Below, piece by piece: positions 1 through 10,509 of a DNA stretch of 64,000 nt. The translations under genes were made by a program, and so were the position numbers. Under the pieces are notes generated by a model that saw only the letters and a list, made by a program, of their open reading frames with translations, made no database searches and was not told the DNA's origin. Origin of the DNA: Tretioscincus oriximinensis (Eukaryota > Chordata > Lepidosauria > Squamata > Gymnophthalmidae); NCBI GenBank assembly GCA_022410635.1, contig JAJVDF010000249.1, positions 228,631 through 292,630 of the forward strand, given 5' to 3'. Every line of letters starts with the position of its first letter. Within the stretch, counting starts at the first letter, position 1.

Positions 1-290
1 TTCAGGGTAACAGGAGACGTAGGAGGTCCACGAGTGTATGGAAGCCTCCAGATGAGACCGGGGTCTCCACTTTTATTGACAATCAGATCAGAAGGTGTGT
101 ATCAGAATCATGATGGAATGAAAAGGGCGGAGGGTACCCAACGTGGGCAAATTATGTTATGCCCCCTCCCAAGGGGGTGCAGCCTGGGTACAATAGCCAA
201 TAGGAGAAGAGAGCATGTGTGTGTGGTGTGCCTGATTACTGGAACATTTAGCTATCAATGAGGNCCCCTGTCAATCAAACCTGACAGGAA
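1..290 (-). mobile_element. Possible retroviral-type LTR fragment, truncated by the window edge
   Basis: Read on the minus strand, this stretch has the order of parts expected of a vertebrate retroviral-type LTR. There is a CCAAT-like box (CTATTGGC), a C-rich inverted stretch with an A/T-rich TATA-like patch, then AATAAA followed by a GGAGACCCC-type R/U5 beginning. No internal coding domain or partner LTR is visible, and the end runs off the window. The class is an inference from layout only; a solo LTR or a piece of another repeat is equally possible. Confidence 0.3.
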
Positions 291-751
291 GATGATTCAT
301 GCCAAGGGTCCAGACTTTGATGACCCCTGATTGGCATCAAACAATGAAGTGAGACCTAGGGTATACAGAAAAGGGAAGAAGGCTAAAGAGTGGCTTCCTT
401 AGTACAATAGTGAAGCCTAGGGCAAGTTTGCACAAGAGATTGTCCCATAGGGAGTCAAGCCTGCCTTGGCCAGAGGCAAACAGTTGACTTCCCAGTTGGT
501 AATGGNATTTAAATGTGTCTATTGTTAGACAGTGCAAGAATCAGGGGCTACCCTTCACAGGTGCTCCCAGGGAGAGGAAAGAGGGATTAAGAGAGTTCCT
601 GAGTGTATACAGGGTTGAGGGAAAGGTCAGCTTGACCAAGGAAATTTTGAAAATTTCTTACCCAGAGGCCTCTTTTAGATAGCTAGTTCCAGCTATAAAT
701 GATATATTAATAATATATTTTATATCTAATATGTGTCCCAGGGGGAAATCT
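291..751. other. Unassigned intergenic DNA
   Basis: No gene, RNA or known repeat was recognised. The stretch is moderately purine-rich and could be the inner part of the LTR-bearing element to its left. Short open frames here have no recognisable domain. Confidence 0.4.
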
Positions 752-960
752 CCAACACAGATGACCCCTTTGGGTGTGTGTGTGTTGAAAACCCAGTTTT
801 GGGGTGCCTCCCAGTTTTTTCTGAGGAAATTATTTTCCAAAAAAAAGATTTTTTTTTCGAAATTTGTTTTTTTTTTNATTTATTTTTCCTTAGAAAAAAA
901 GGGAGGCACCCCAAAAACGGGTTTTAACCCCCCCAAAAAAGGGGTCATCTGTTCAGCCTA
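752..960. mobile_element. Palindromic foldback element, copy 1
   Basis: The left arm (GATGACCCCTTTGGG, then AAAACCCAGTTTTGGGGTGC, CTGAGGAAA) is mirrored by the right arm (GGGAGGCACCCC, AAAACGGGTTTT, GGGGTCATCTG). The arms surround an A/T homopolymer centre that contains one n. The whole unit folds back on itself and matches ten further copies in the window. No reading frame of substance; a non-autonomous DNA element is the likeliest explanation. Confidence 0.8.
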
Positions 961-1304
961 TTTAGAAGAGAAGACTTGTTACCAGGTGGAATCTCTAATG
1001 CTTCCTACACTGGGAGATGGGGGAACAATTTTTCACACCCATTCAAGATGATAGTTTATTATTTTATTATTGTTGTTTTTTCTATGTTATAGTAATAAGA
1101 TGAATTATTTTTTAAAAAACCCACATAAGAAACTAGTAGCTTTTGTGTGGCTTTTGTGCCACACGACTTTGCAATGTATATATATATAATACTCCACATA
1201 ATCTTTTCGCAAGTTTTTAAAATCATGTCTCTTCTTCTTTTCGGGGCTATAGTTCCTCCTATGTTTGTGTGAGCATAAGAAGACACATTCTGAATACTGA
1301 AACC
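961..1304. other. Unassigned AT-rich intergenic DNA
   Basis: Contains a short (TA)n run near 1178-1190 and T-rich tracts. A stretch around 1030-1050 (TTTTTCACACCCATT) resembles part of the element at 42896-43290, so this may be an eroded fragment of that family. Confidence 0.3.
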
Positions 1305-1631
1305 ACATAAGAACATAAGAAGAGCCATATTGGATCAGGCCACAGCCCATCAAGTCCAGCATTCTGTCCCACACAGAGGCCCACCAGATGCCCCTGGGCA
1401 GTTCGAACAGAGGAAAGCAAAATATGCCCCTGTTCATGACTCCCTGCAAATGGTATTTCAGGAGCCCTGCCTGTTGCTCCATCCCCACAGTCTATTGAAT
1501 CCACCATTCTGCCTCACACAATACCTAGGCATCCATTCCAGGAGTCACTGTTATACATGGCCTGTATTAATTTTTGTATTAATTTTAATAGTTCTTTCTT
1601 AAAATTATCCAGACTGGTAGCTATTATAAAC
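1305..1631 (-). mobile_element. CR1-type LINE 3' end, segment 1 of 3
   Basis: Starts with GAACATAAGAA repeats (minus strand TTATGTTC, the octamer-type tail of CR1 elements) and continues with the block GAGCCATATTGGATCAGGCC, repeated at about eight other sites in the window. The copy is 5'-truncated and interrupted: it resumes at 1940-2034 and again at 3240-3480, after a Penelope-like and a Harbinger-like insertion. Confidence 0.75.
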
Positions 1632-1644
1632 TCTTCTAGAAGTA

Positions 1645-1926
1645 TTTTTCTGAGAAATAGCCGTGTTAGTCTAGCAGAAAGTCCAGCAAAGGAGCTAGCA
1701 GCACTTTGAGACTAACTTGAGAAAAGTGGTTGGCATAAGCTTTCGTAGACAGGTCTACTTCTTCAGATGCTGAGGGACTAATGTCAGGATCAGGTACACA
1801 GTTCCCTATAAATACCTGACCCTGACATTAGTCCCTCAGCATCTGAAGAAGTAGACCTGTCTACGAAAGCTTATGCCAACCACTTTTCTCAAGTTAGTCT
1901 CAAAGTGCTGCTAGCTCCTTTGCTGA
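1645..1926. mobile_element. Short inverted-repeat Penelope-like element
   Basis: A 282-bp insertion flanked by a perfect 13-bp duplication, TCTTCTAGAAGTA, at 1632-1644 and 1927-1939. It is almost entirely an inverted repeat: the left half, read on the minus strand, repeats the right half. Each half carries a hammerhead-like motif (CTGAAGA, a 6-bp stem GTAGAC/GTCTAC, then GAAA) at 1732-1766 (minus) and 1843-1877 (plus). The same ends flank the GIY-YIG-bearing element at 59396-60425, which identifies the family. It carries no coding region, so any movement would have to be in trans. Confidence 0.82.
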
Positions 1927-1939
1927 TCTTCTAGAAGTA

Positions 1940-2034
1940 GTTTCATAGACCAATGATCTTTTGGGTGAAAAAAAATTATTCTCCTTGTCTATTGTAACTC
2001 TTCTGCCATCAACTTCAAAATGTGTCCCCTGGTC
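1940..2034 (-). mobile_element. CR1-type LINE, segment 2 of 3
   Basis: Continues the CR1 copy that starts at 1305: TTTTGGGTGAAAAAA and TGTCCCCTGGTCTTA match the order in the uninterrupted copy at 20998-21480. Bounded by the Penelope-like insertion on the left and the Harbinger-like insertion on the right. Confidence 0.65.
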
Positions 2035-2037
2035 TTA

Positions 2038-3236
2038 GGATGCGTTCACACGAAGAGCTAAAAACCGGAATAAATTTATATTCCGCAATATAGCAAGTGC
2101 CTGTCCCTTCACACCATGAATCTATATTCCGGAATATACAGTGGCCCGTCTGTTCACACGTATACTTGAATTCTTGTGATAGGCAGCCGGCTCCTTCCAG
2201 CCAGCCCAGCTGACCTCCACTGCACGGAGCCGGCTGTGTGTCATGAGAAGCCTTTTCCTATCCAGCCAGCCTCCGCCTGCTTTTGGAGGGTTCCTGCTTG
2301 GAGATCGGCTCTGCAAAAGCAAGGGGAACATTGACAGACGTCCTGTTAACCTCCCCACCTCCTCCTCAGCAGCCCCCCAAAGCAGGCAGAGGCAGGCTAG
2401 AGGAAATTCTGCCGAAGCAAACGCCTGCGTTCTGCTGACCCCATCCATACGGAGCCTAGGCAGCAGAACACAGCCGTTTGCTTTGGCAAAAATGTATCTA
2501 GCCTGCCTCTGCCTGCTTTGGGGGGCTGCTGAGGAGGAGGTGGGGAGGTTGNCANGACGNCTGTCAATGTTCCCCTTGCTTTTGCAGATCCAATCTCCAG
2601 GCAGGGACCCTCCAAAACGTCCTGTCAATCTCCCCACCTCCTCCTCAGCAGCCCCCCAAAGCAGGCAGAGGCAGGCTAGAGGAAATTCTGCTGAAGCGGA
2701 GGAGGCGGAGATGGCTGCGTTCTGCTGGCCCCATCCATACGAAGCCTATGGAAGCAGAATACAGCCGTTTGCTTTGGCAAAAATTTCTCTAGCCTGCTTC
2801 TGTCTGCTTTGGGGGGCTGCTGAGGAGGAGGTGCGGAGGTTGGCAGGACGTCTGTCAATGTTCCCCTTGCTTTTGCAGATCCAATCTCCAGGCAGGGACC
2901 GTCCAAAAGCAGGCAGAGGGCTGGCTGGGCGAAAAGGATGGCAGATTTCCCTACTGAAGCAAGGAGGCGGTGCTCCCTCCTGTCATCTCTCCTCTCCTGT
3001 CTCTCGCACTATTTTTGTTCACACGGGAGATGAAGGGGATTAACTACGAGATGATGGAGGTTGGCTGCAAGATTTTGGACGTTCTCCGCAATTATTCCTG
3101 ATTATCCCAGCAATAGTTTATTGTGGAATAAATGGCCNTTATTGCAGAAGCTTTACTGATACACGCTTAACACGTGTGACACAACCTTCATAATGTTGCT
3201 ATAACTGAGGCATAAAATAGTTGTGTGAATGCACCC
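2038..3236. mobile_element. Harbinger-like non-autonomous DNA transposon with internal palindromes
   Basis: Terminal inverted repeats GGATGCGTTCACACG and its near-complement TGTGTGAATGCACCC, flanked by a TTA duplication at 2035-2037 and 3237-3239. TTA/TAA targets and GG-initiated ends of this type are usual for PIF/Harbinger elements. The interior holds two tandem units of about 290 bp (roughly 2300-2605 and 2618-2905), each itself an imperfect palindrome (TTTTGCAGATC mirrored by GATCGGCTCTGCAAAAGC). The 266-codon open frame across it is a by-product of the GC-rich repeats and has no transposase motif. Confidence 0.75.
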
Positions 3237-3239
3237 TTA

Positions 3240-3480
3240 ATGTGCAATAGGGAAAGTAATTTCTCTCTCAAACTCATCCACACCATACATGATTTTATAC
3301 ACTTCAGTATAGACTTTAAATACTATTTTCAAGACTGATGGTAACCCGATTTTGCAAAATTTCACTTCCAGCAAGCGTTCATTCTTGTTGCCTCTTTTTG
3401 CACATTTTTCAGTGCAACAACATTCTTTCTAATGTATGGTGATCTGAACTGTACACACTATTCCAAATATGTTTTAGAAT
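3240..3480 (-). mobile_element. CR1-type LINE, segment 3 of 3
   Basis: Resumes the copy split by the insertions at 1645 and 2038. CATGATTTTATACACTTCA matches the order seen in the intact CR1 copy at 20998-21480 (CATGATTTTGTACACTTCA). Confidence 0.6.
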
Positions 3481-3485
3481 AACAA

Positions 3486-3950
3486 AATCATAGAGTTAGA
3501 AGGGCCCTCCAGGGTCATTGGGTCCAACCCTCTGCTCAATCCAGGATTCACTAAACCATCCCAGACAGATGGTTGTCCAGTCTCTTTGAAGACTTCCAGA
3601 GAAAGCGAACTCATCCTTTGTGGCAACGTATCCCACTGGTTTATCACCCTGACTGTCAGAAAGTTTTTTTCTGATATCTAACCTAAATCTCCGCCCTTGC
3701 AGTTTCATTCCATTGCTTCTAGTCCTTCCATGTGCCAATGAGAACAATGTTGATCCCTCTGCTCTGTGGCAGCCCTTCAGATATTTGTGGACAGCTATCA
3801 GGTCTCCTCTCAGTCTTCTCTTTTGCAGACTAAACATCCCCAGATCTTTTAACCCTTCATAGGGCACGGTTTCCAGACCACACTCCATCCTTGTAACGGT
3901 CTCTGAACCTAGGTCTCAACACAGATTTATAAAGAGACAAAATGACATGT
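3486..3950 (-). mobile_element. CR1 LINE 3' fragment with end of ORF2
   Basis: On the minus strand, 3888-3496 reads the C-terminal tail of a CR1 reverse transcriptase: LQKRRLRGDLIAVHKYLKG, then RRFRLDIRKK. The plus strand shows the usual reversed CR1 3' end, AATCATAGAGTTAGAAGGG. This is a different subfamily from the GAACATAAGAAGAGCC copies. Truncated at the 5' end and not functional. Confidence 0.85.
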
Positions 3951-4507
3951 TCCAGAATGTGGAATGTGATAACAAGACTGACAATCACTCAAGTTTTAAA
4001 ATATCTCCCGTGGTTACTGGTTTGGGAGCTCATTTCAGAATATCAATCTGAATGGGTTGGATATCAGCAGAGACCTATCAGATCTAGCATAAAGACACTG
4101 TTGATGTGTTTCCTGGTTCTTTCATTTATATGGCATAACTCAGTATTGGCCATGAGTTGTCCCATTCCAGGATACCCAAGTTAGATGGATTGCTCCTAGT
4201 GTGAATAAGGCTGGTACCAGAATGGTACGTTCTGTTCATGAGCCTTGGCACTGGCTCATAAGTTCACTTCTGCTTTAGAGTTGGTATGGGCAACCTCTGA
4301 ATATTTGGAAGCTCCTTGTGGTGTGTCTGAAAATGGGCTCTCTAGTAAGCCAAATCAGGGAAGACTGCTTTGTATTCCTCTCTAATGCACCAGTAAGGAT
4401 AGAACAAATTAAGGGGATGGGGGAAAAATATACTAGGAGGGGACAGGGTCTTCCTTCCTTCCATAGCAGTGTGTGGAAGGAAACTCTTTAGCCTTTTCTT
4501 GTACTTC
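3951..4507. other. Unassigned intergenic DNA
   Basis: No gene or repeat recognised. Composition is ordinary and open frames are under 90 codons with no domain. Confidence 0.4.
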
Positions 4508-4515
4508 ATTTAGAG

Positions 4516-4701
4516 CAGTTCTTGTAAACCTTTCTAATGCCGTGACCCCGCAATACAGTTCCTCGTGTTGCGGTGACCCCAATTTTGGTGGCTACTCCAT
4601 GGCACACCATGGCATAGCATCGGAAACATGGCTTTAGGTGACCCCTGTGTTTTGGTCGTTTGACCCTGCCAAGGTCGCGACCCACAGGTTGAGAACCACT
4701 G
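4516..4701. mobile_element. SPIN-like hAT transposon (short copy)
   Basis: Right terminus CGACCCACAGGTTGAGAACC ending in ACTG and left part CCTTTCTAATGCCGTGACCC are the hallmark ends of the SPIN group of hAT transposons. An 8-bp duplication, ATTTAGAG / ATTTAGAA, lies at 4508-4515 and 4702-4709 (one mismatch). At 186 bp it is a non-autonomous deletion derivative. SPIN elements are known in squamates and are thought to have entered by horizontal transfer. Confidence 0.85.
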
Positions 4702-4709
4702 ATTTAGAA

Positions 4710-6358
4710 TGTATGCAGAAAGGGCATCAGTATCATCCTCGGTAGAGATGGTTCTGGAGAAGTTTGCATTTAGTGTTTAAGAGATGCCCTTAACATTACA
4801 AAGGAGTTCATTTCTAGTATCTTGTAGCTTCATCCACATATCAGATCTGTACCTGTATGGGAGTAGATCAAGGTAGCTGTGCTGTACCTGACCGTGCATT
4901 GCCAACAATCAGCTCATGGCAAAGCTCCACAATAGCTGATAGGTGACACTCTCCTATGTGTTGTGTATCAGTCTGTGCAGCATGCACTCTACACCTGTGA
5001 GTATGATCCTGCCCAAGGGAAGGGGCCTGCAGCCAATCGGGCACAGGTGTGTGCAGAGGTTACCAGGCCCCACATGACCGAGAGGCAAGGGTCCCAGAGA
5101 TTGCTAGCTGGTCCTCTGCAGACCTAACAGGCAGCAACATGGGATATGGCAGGTAAGTGTGGGTGGAGGAGCAATTCCCTAAAGCCCCAAATACTTCTGC
5201 ATAGCTGCTCATGTGCAGGCAGCCTTAGTCTTATTATTTATGAGTAACAAAAGACACCAGGTGGGCCCAAGTAATTATTATATCCCTGTTCTAGGAAGCC
5301 ATTGTATAAAGCCACGTGTAAATTTTCCCCATCGCTGAAGTACTTTTCCAAAACATTCGGAAGCAACAAACATTTTTAATTTTTCATTTTTTATTTTCAT
5401 TGTTTGTCAACCTTTTAGCTTGTTCTTTTAGAATAGCATTGTCTTTCCTATGCTGCAATATTGCTATTTACAGATGGTTAATTTATTATTATTAATTAGT
5501 TCAATTGTATTTTGAGTTTTAATTCAATGTAATTACTGTTAGTTGTATTTTTTAGGACATGTAACCTGGTCTGAGATTATGTAATATATGCTACAATACA
5601 CATATAATAAAGAAAGAAACCAAGAGGTATTAAAGAAATATCAAAGTATAGAGCAGAATATCAATACACACACATACCGAAAGAAGAAAACACATAAAAC
5701 NCCAAGATTTAAATGATGTTACTCCAACATCTGTGCAAACTTCTTTATTTTCACAACTCTGATTTTCCTTTTTTTTCATCTTAAGCAATAAAATCTGAAT
5801 GTTTTGGAGGGCATATGTTTGTGTATAATCGCCTATTTTTATTTTTGCCTATTTAGCACATTTTGTACAGCTGAAAATGAGGAAAAGACTTGAGGACTAA
5901 TGCTCAGAAGGGGAAATTTCACAGAGTAAGGAGCAAATATGCAACATTTCACATAACAAAAAAACCCCACAACTTTTACAAGTTTGCTCAAATCAACATC
6001 CTTCCGCACCCACAAGAACATATGGCCCCACTGTTTTGCAAATAAGCAACTATTGCTTGAAGCTGATGTTTTTATTGACACTGTGCCTAATTACTAAAAA
6101 CAAATAAGTGTAAGCATGATCTCTGCTATTTTTCCTCATCAAAATTTTCATTCTGCTGGATCACGGTATGGGAGTGGTCTTGCCAAGCAACCAACCAATC
6201 AAATCTTCCAAAAAGAGAAAAGACCTGTTCACTTATATCAGTTGTCTATAATTTCAAGACTTCCTGAAAATGAGCTTGTACAGATAGTTAGGGCTGCTTC
6301 ATACTTGGCCTTATTCTGTCCCAGAAAGTCAACTAAGGAGCTTGTTAACCATATAGGC
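4710..6358. other. Unassigned intergenic DNA
   Basis: About 1.6 kb without a gene or a repeat I can name. The part near 4860-5210 is more GC-rich than its surroundings (CACCTGTG and CACAGGTGTG motifs) and could be an old transposon. The rest is AT-rich. Confidence 0.4.
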
Positions 6359-6359
6359 T

Positions 6360-6692
6360 AGGCTGACCAGATGACCCCTTTTGGGGGGGGGGGGTTAAAA
6401 CCCATTTTTGGGGTGCCTCCCAGTTTTTTTCGAGGAAAAAAAATAAAATACAAAAAATATTTCAAAACAAAATATTTTTTTCAAAAACATTTCCTCAGAA
6501 AAAACTGACCAGATGAAAACCCAGTTTTGGGGTGCCTCCCAGTTTTTTCTGAGGAAAATTCTTTCCGAAAAATATTTTTTTTGAAAATGTTTTTGTTTTT
6601 CAATTTTTTTTCCTCAGAAAAAACCAGATGGCACCCCAAAAAGAGGTTTTCAAACCCCCACCCCCAAAAGGAATCATCTGATCAGGCTATCC
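6360..6692. mobile_element. Palindromic foldback element, copy 2 (duplicated or composite)
   Basis: Begins TAGGCTGACCAGATGACCCC and ends GGAATCATCTGATCAGGCTA. Two left arms occur in series, AAAACCCATTTTTGGGGTGC near 6399 and AAAACCCAGTTTTGGGGTGC near 6517, each followed by a CTGAGGAAA or CGAGGAAA block. This implies either one copy inserted in another or an internal duplication. No coding capacity. Confidence 0.82.
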
Positions 6693-7550
6693 ATATGCCA
6701 TCCTGAATTAGCCTAAGCCCTGCTATGGTGTGTGCTAGCCCAGAATTACATAAGGACAGAAGGCCCCTTAGATCATTTTCTCTGGCACAGACCAAGGCCA
6801 AGTGTGAACCAGACATTAGATAATATTTCCATGGAATGTTTAGACAGATTTTGTTTATAGATGTAAACAAATGAAATATGCATCTTTGATTCATCATCAA
6901 ACCAAATATCCATTTGTTTGGCTCAAGAGCAAACAATTTCATTGATGAAACAGCTATTTGATTTCAAAATTGCTTGAAAACAAAAATAAAAAAATTCCAT
7001 TGAAAATAGCCCCTTTCATGGCAAGAACCACATGCCTGGCCTTTGATTCAATTGAAAAATTTCAAACATGAACTATTCGATTACATTTTCATACATGAAT
7101 GATGAGAAGATGGAGGAAGAAGAAGAACTGGGTTCTTATACCCCACTTTTCTCCCCTTACAAAAGAAGGTAAGTAATCATTGTGCATATGCACATCCTAT
7201 TAGATGTTTATCCTAAACTCACAGGATCACTTTCTATGTTACTGGAAGAAGATGGAGGAGGAGGAGGAGGAGGAGGAGGAGGAGGAAAGTCTTCCATAGG
7301 GAGAACTTAAGATTGGTCTGATTAACTGGTTTTACTTTTCACTCATCCATCTCAAATATGATCTGTATTGCGTTATGGGCTTAACAACTGAGGCCTTCAA
7401 CTTAGTCCCCATAGTGAAGATTCATGGAAGAAGCAGTGTTAGAAAACAGGCCATTTAGACAGTAAATTCTGCATACTTCACCAATCTGTTAAATTAAGCC
7501 TTGTTTATTCAACCATTTAGGTTATCAAAGAAACACATATAACACTTAGG
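6693..7550. other. Intergenic DNA with SINE tail fragment and (GGA)n repeat
   Basis: Mostly unassigned AT-rich DNA. Positions 7113-7168 (AGAAGAAGAACTGGG, then CCCCACTTTTCTCC) match the 3' tail of the tRNA-derived SINE seen complete at 57270-57580. An uninterrupted GGA trinucleotide run covers about 7251-7287 and probably grew from such a tail. Confidence 0.5.
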
Positions 7551-7551
7551 G

Positions 7552-7712
7552 AAGGAAGAGGAGGAGGAAGAGGAGGAGGAAGAGGAGAAGGAAGAAGGAG
7601 AACTGGGTTTTTATATCCTGCTTTTCTCACCAGAAGGGACTCAAAGTGGCTTACAAGGGTATTTTTCACCCAAAGGCTTACATACAAACCATGTCAAGAT
7701 GTTCACATGTCT
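7552..7712 (-). mobile_element. tRNA-derived SINE, 3' part with purine-rich tail
   Basis: A (GAG/GAA)n purine tract is followed by AACTGGGTTTTTATATCCTG, CTTTTCTCACC, CTCAAAGTGGCTTACAAGGG and CAAAGGCTTACAT. This is the reverse complement of the 3' half of the SINE at 57270-57580. The tRNA-like 5' part is missing. Confidence 0.65.
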
Positions 7713-8162
7713 CAATATTTTGACTGACTTAGGCTACCTCTCCACAAGGATTTCCTACCATGATGGTACGTTCATCATGAAGAATCTGCCCCATGTCAGT
7801 AAGTCACTCAGAAAAAATACTCCATTGCCCTGGGTATTCCAGTAACACCTTTTTTCAGATTTCATAGTGAGCTGCTATGTAAATCAACTGTAAATGCCTT
7901 TGTATGGCATTTTGTAGCGGGAAAATAATAGACATCATGAGATTTAAGGCAAAATGTAAAAGTTCATTGGCTCTCAGCTCAAAGAGAATGCTGAGAAATG
8001 TAGTAAGACAAGAGCAACAATGACTTATGGGACATGTCATGTGATGAAAATACAAGGCAATGCATTGTGAGTAATACAATCTTGCAGTAGTCATAGGCAA
8101 AAATGTTGAATATTGAAGATAAGGAGAGAGGGACTTGCAAGTGTGTTATCCTGGATTCAAAG
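7713..8162. other. Unassigned intergenic DNA
   Basis: No gene or named repeat recognised. An 81-codon minus-strand frame has no domain. Confidence 0.4.
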
Positions 8163-8163
8163 T

Positions 8164-8836
8164 AAATTTATTTATTTTTATTTTATTTAAAGATTTTTAC
8201 CCCGCCCTTCCCCCCGAAGGTGTCCAGGGCGGCTTACAAAAGTTAAAAATTCAGGTCATCATGACCTTCACAACATTAAAACCATAAAAGAAACACAAGA
8301 ATTTAAAATGTCGTCCTCTGATGGGGGAGCTAACCCAAAAAGGCCCGGGTGAAGAGACAGGTCTTTACCAGGCGCCGAAAAGATTGTAAAGATGGCGCCA
8401 GGCGTGCTTCTGGGGGGAGGCCGTTCCATAATATCGGGGCCACCACCGAGAAAGCTCTTCCCCGCGCCCCCGCCCCCCTTATCCTAGAGCAGGAGGGGAC
8501 AACTAGAAGGCCCTCTCCTTCTGATCGCAGAGACCGGGCAGGACTATATGGGAAAAGGCGTTCCCTCAAGTATTCAAGACCCAAACCGTTTAGGGCTTTA
8601 TACGTCAGTATAAGCACCTTGAATTGGGCTCGGTAGCGAATAGGTAGCCAGTGCAGTTCTTTGAGGACCGGCGTGATGGACGTCCGGCCAGACACACCCG
8701 ACAGCAGACGAGCTGCTGCATTCTGCACTAGCTCCAGCCTCCGAACCGTCTTCAAGGGAAGCCCCACGTAGAGTGCATTGCAGTAGTCTAATCTGGAGGT
8801 TACCAGAGCATGAAGAACCGTGGCCAAAGACCCCAT
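8164..8836 (-). mobile_element. L2-like LINE 3' end with reverse-transcriptase C-terminus
   Basis: The minus-strand frame 8836-8330 (168 residues) reads the C-terminal region of an L2-type ORF2: SRLDYCNALYVGLP, LVQNAAARLLSG, ITPVLKELHWLPIRYRAQFK, AFSVVAPILWNGLPPEAR. The 3' UTR ends in a CCCGCCC...GGGCGGCTTAC hairpin-like tail at about 8200-8240. No stop interrupts these 168 codons, so the copy looks fairly young. It is 5'-truncated and lacks the endonuclease and catalytic YxDD regions. Confidence 0.9.
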
Positions 8837-9567
8837 ATGGAATTAAACAGATTGTCTGGAGAAGGCCTTAGTTTAAATCTAGATTAAATTTCAGTCTCTG
8901 TACAGGAAAACTGTTTTACAGTTTTTGATTGAATTTTATATGAAATTGTGCCACCCTTTGGTGCAAAGGGCGTTATAAAGAAACGTTATTTGATATTTGA
9001 TTTATTTGAGTAAGGAATAAGCTTTTAAAATGCCACGACTACTTGCCAATCCAAGGAATAACTGAAAGCTCCTACATGTAGTCTCCAGAGGCAATCAATG
9101 ATGGTGGATAAATTCTCTACGTATTTAGAGGGTACAGAATTTAAACATTGCAACTTGACATATTTTTTCTCACTGGGAAATGGTTTTAAATGTAGCCATA
9201 GGCACGGACTCAAAATTAAATCTTCCTTGTAGTGTTAAAGAAAGAACTGGGCCTCTAAAAGTAAAACTAACTAAAACTGCATAAAAAAAATAGGTTTTAT
9301 ATGTGGGCATCCACACCGACTTGCTGGCAAATTGCTTGTACTTTGGATGTATTTGCAATTAATATAAACAAACAAATGTTTTTAAGAGCTTGCTTCACAA
9401 ACAAAGTATACCTCTGAAAATACACAGACATGCATAGAAGCAGAATACTAGAGGAAAAATAGCTGCAGGAGACCTGTGGTTTTCAGACATTATTAGAATT
9501 CAGCTTCCTCCTTGACTGATTATTAAACTCTAGGGGCCTCTGCACATGAGAGATTAATGGCTGGATG
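8837..9567. other. Unassigned intergenic DNA
   Basis: No gene recognised. The stretch 8935-9005 (GGTGCAAAGGGCGTTATAAA) resembles the 3' tail of another LINE or SINE. The remainder is AT-rich and unassigned. Confidence 0.35.
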
Positions 9568-9570
9568 TTA

Positions 9571-10506
9571 GGCTGTGTTCACACGATGAGAGAAAAACCG
9601 GAATAAAGCTATATTCTGGAATATAGCATTGGCGTGTCCTTTCACACCGCAAAGCTATATTCTGGAATATACAATGGCGGGTCTGTGCACACGTATACTT
9701 GAATTCTCGAGATACGCAGCCGGCTGTGCCCTTCTTCCAGCCAGCCCTCCGCCTGGAGATCGGCTCTGCAAAGTGGCAAGCAGGGCGTCATCACTGTCAA
9801 ATAGTTTGGCTGAGGCGAGGAGGAGGTGGGGAGGTTGACAGGATGTCTGTCAATGTTCCCCTTCATTTCGCTGAGCTGATCTGAAAGCAGCCACCAAAAG
9901 CAGGCGGAGGGCTGGCTGGAAGGAGGGCACAGCCAAAGCAATGTGGCAGAGCCGGCTGCGTGTCACGAGAAGCCTTTTCCTACGCCCAGGCTGCCCTCCA
10001 CATGCTTTCAGGGGCTGCTGCCTGGAAATCAGCTCGGCGAAACAAAGGGGAACATTGACAGATATCCTGTCAACTTCCCCACCTCCTCCTCCTTGCCTCA
10101 GCCGAAACATTTGACAGTGACGACATCCTGCTCATAGTTTAACAGAGCCGATCTCCAGACAGCAGCCCCCCAAAGCAGGCGGAGGGCAGCCTGGGCTTAA
10201 GAAAAGGCGGGCAGATTTCCCCGCCAAAGCAAGGAGGCGGCGCTTCCTCCTGTCATCTCTCTCTTCCTGTCTCTTGCACTAATAATGTTCACACGGGAGA
10301 GTAAGGGGGTTGGTTATGAAATGACAGAGGTTGACTGCGAGATTTTGGAGTTTCTCCGCAATGATGCCTGATTATCCCAGCAATAGTTTATTCCAGGATA
10401 AATGGCGTTTATTGTGGGACGACTGCTGAAACATGCTTAACACGTGCTCCAGAACCTTCCTCATCTCGCGCTGATTAAGGAATAAAATAGTTGTGTGCAC
10501 GCAGCC
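9571..10506. mobile_element. Harbinger-like non-autonomous DNA transposon
   Basis: Terminal inverted repeats GGCTGTGTTCACACG and TGTGTGCACGCAGCC with a perfect TTA duplication at 9568-9570 and 10507-10509. Subterminal blocks (CTATATTCTGGAATATA twice, GTTCACACGGGAGA, AATAAAATAGTTGTGTG) are shared with the copies at 2038-3236 and 32455-33322. No transposase is encoded. This is the clearest copy for defining the ends. Confidence 0.82.
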
Positions 10507-10509
10507 TTA

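Noticed and set aside
2243..3043. 266-codon plus-strand open frame, the longest in the window
   Set aside because: It runs through the tandem palindromes of a Harbinger-like element. Its repeats (SSSAAPQSRQRQA and reversed-strand echoes) reflect DNA palindromes, and it has no known domain.
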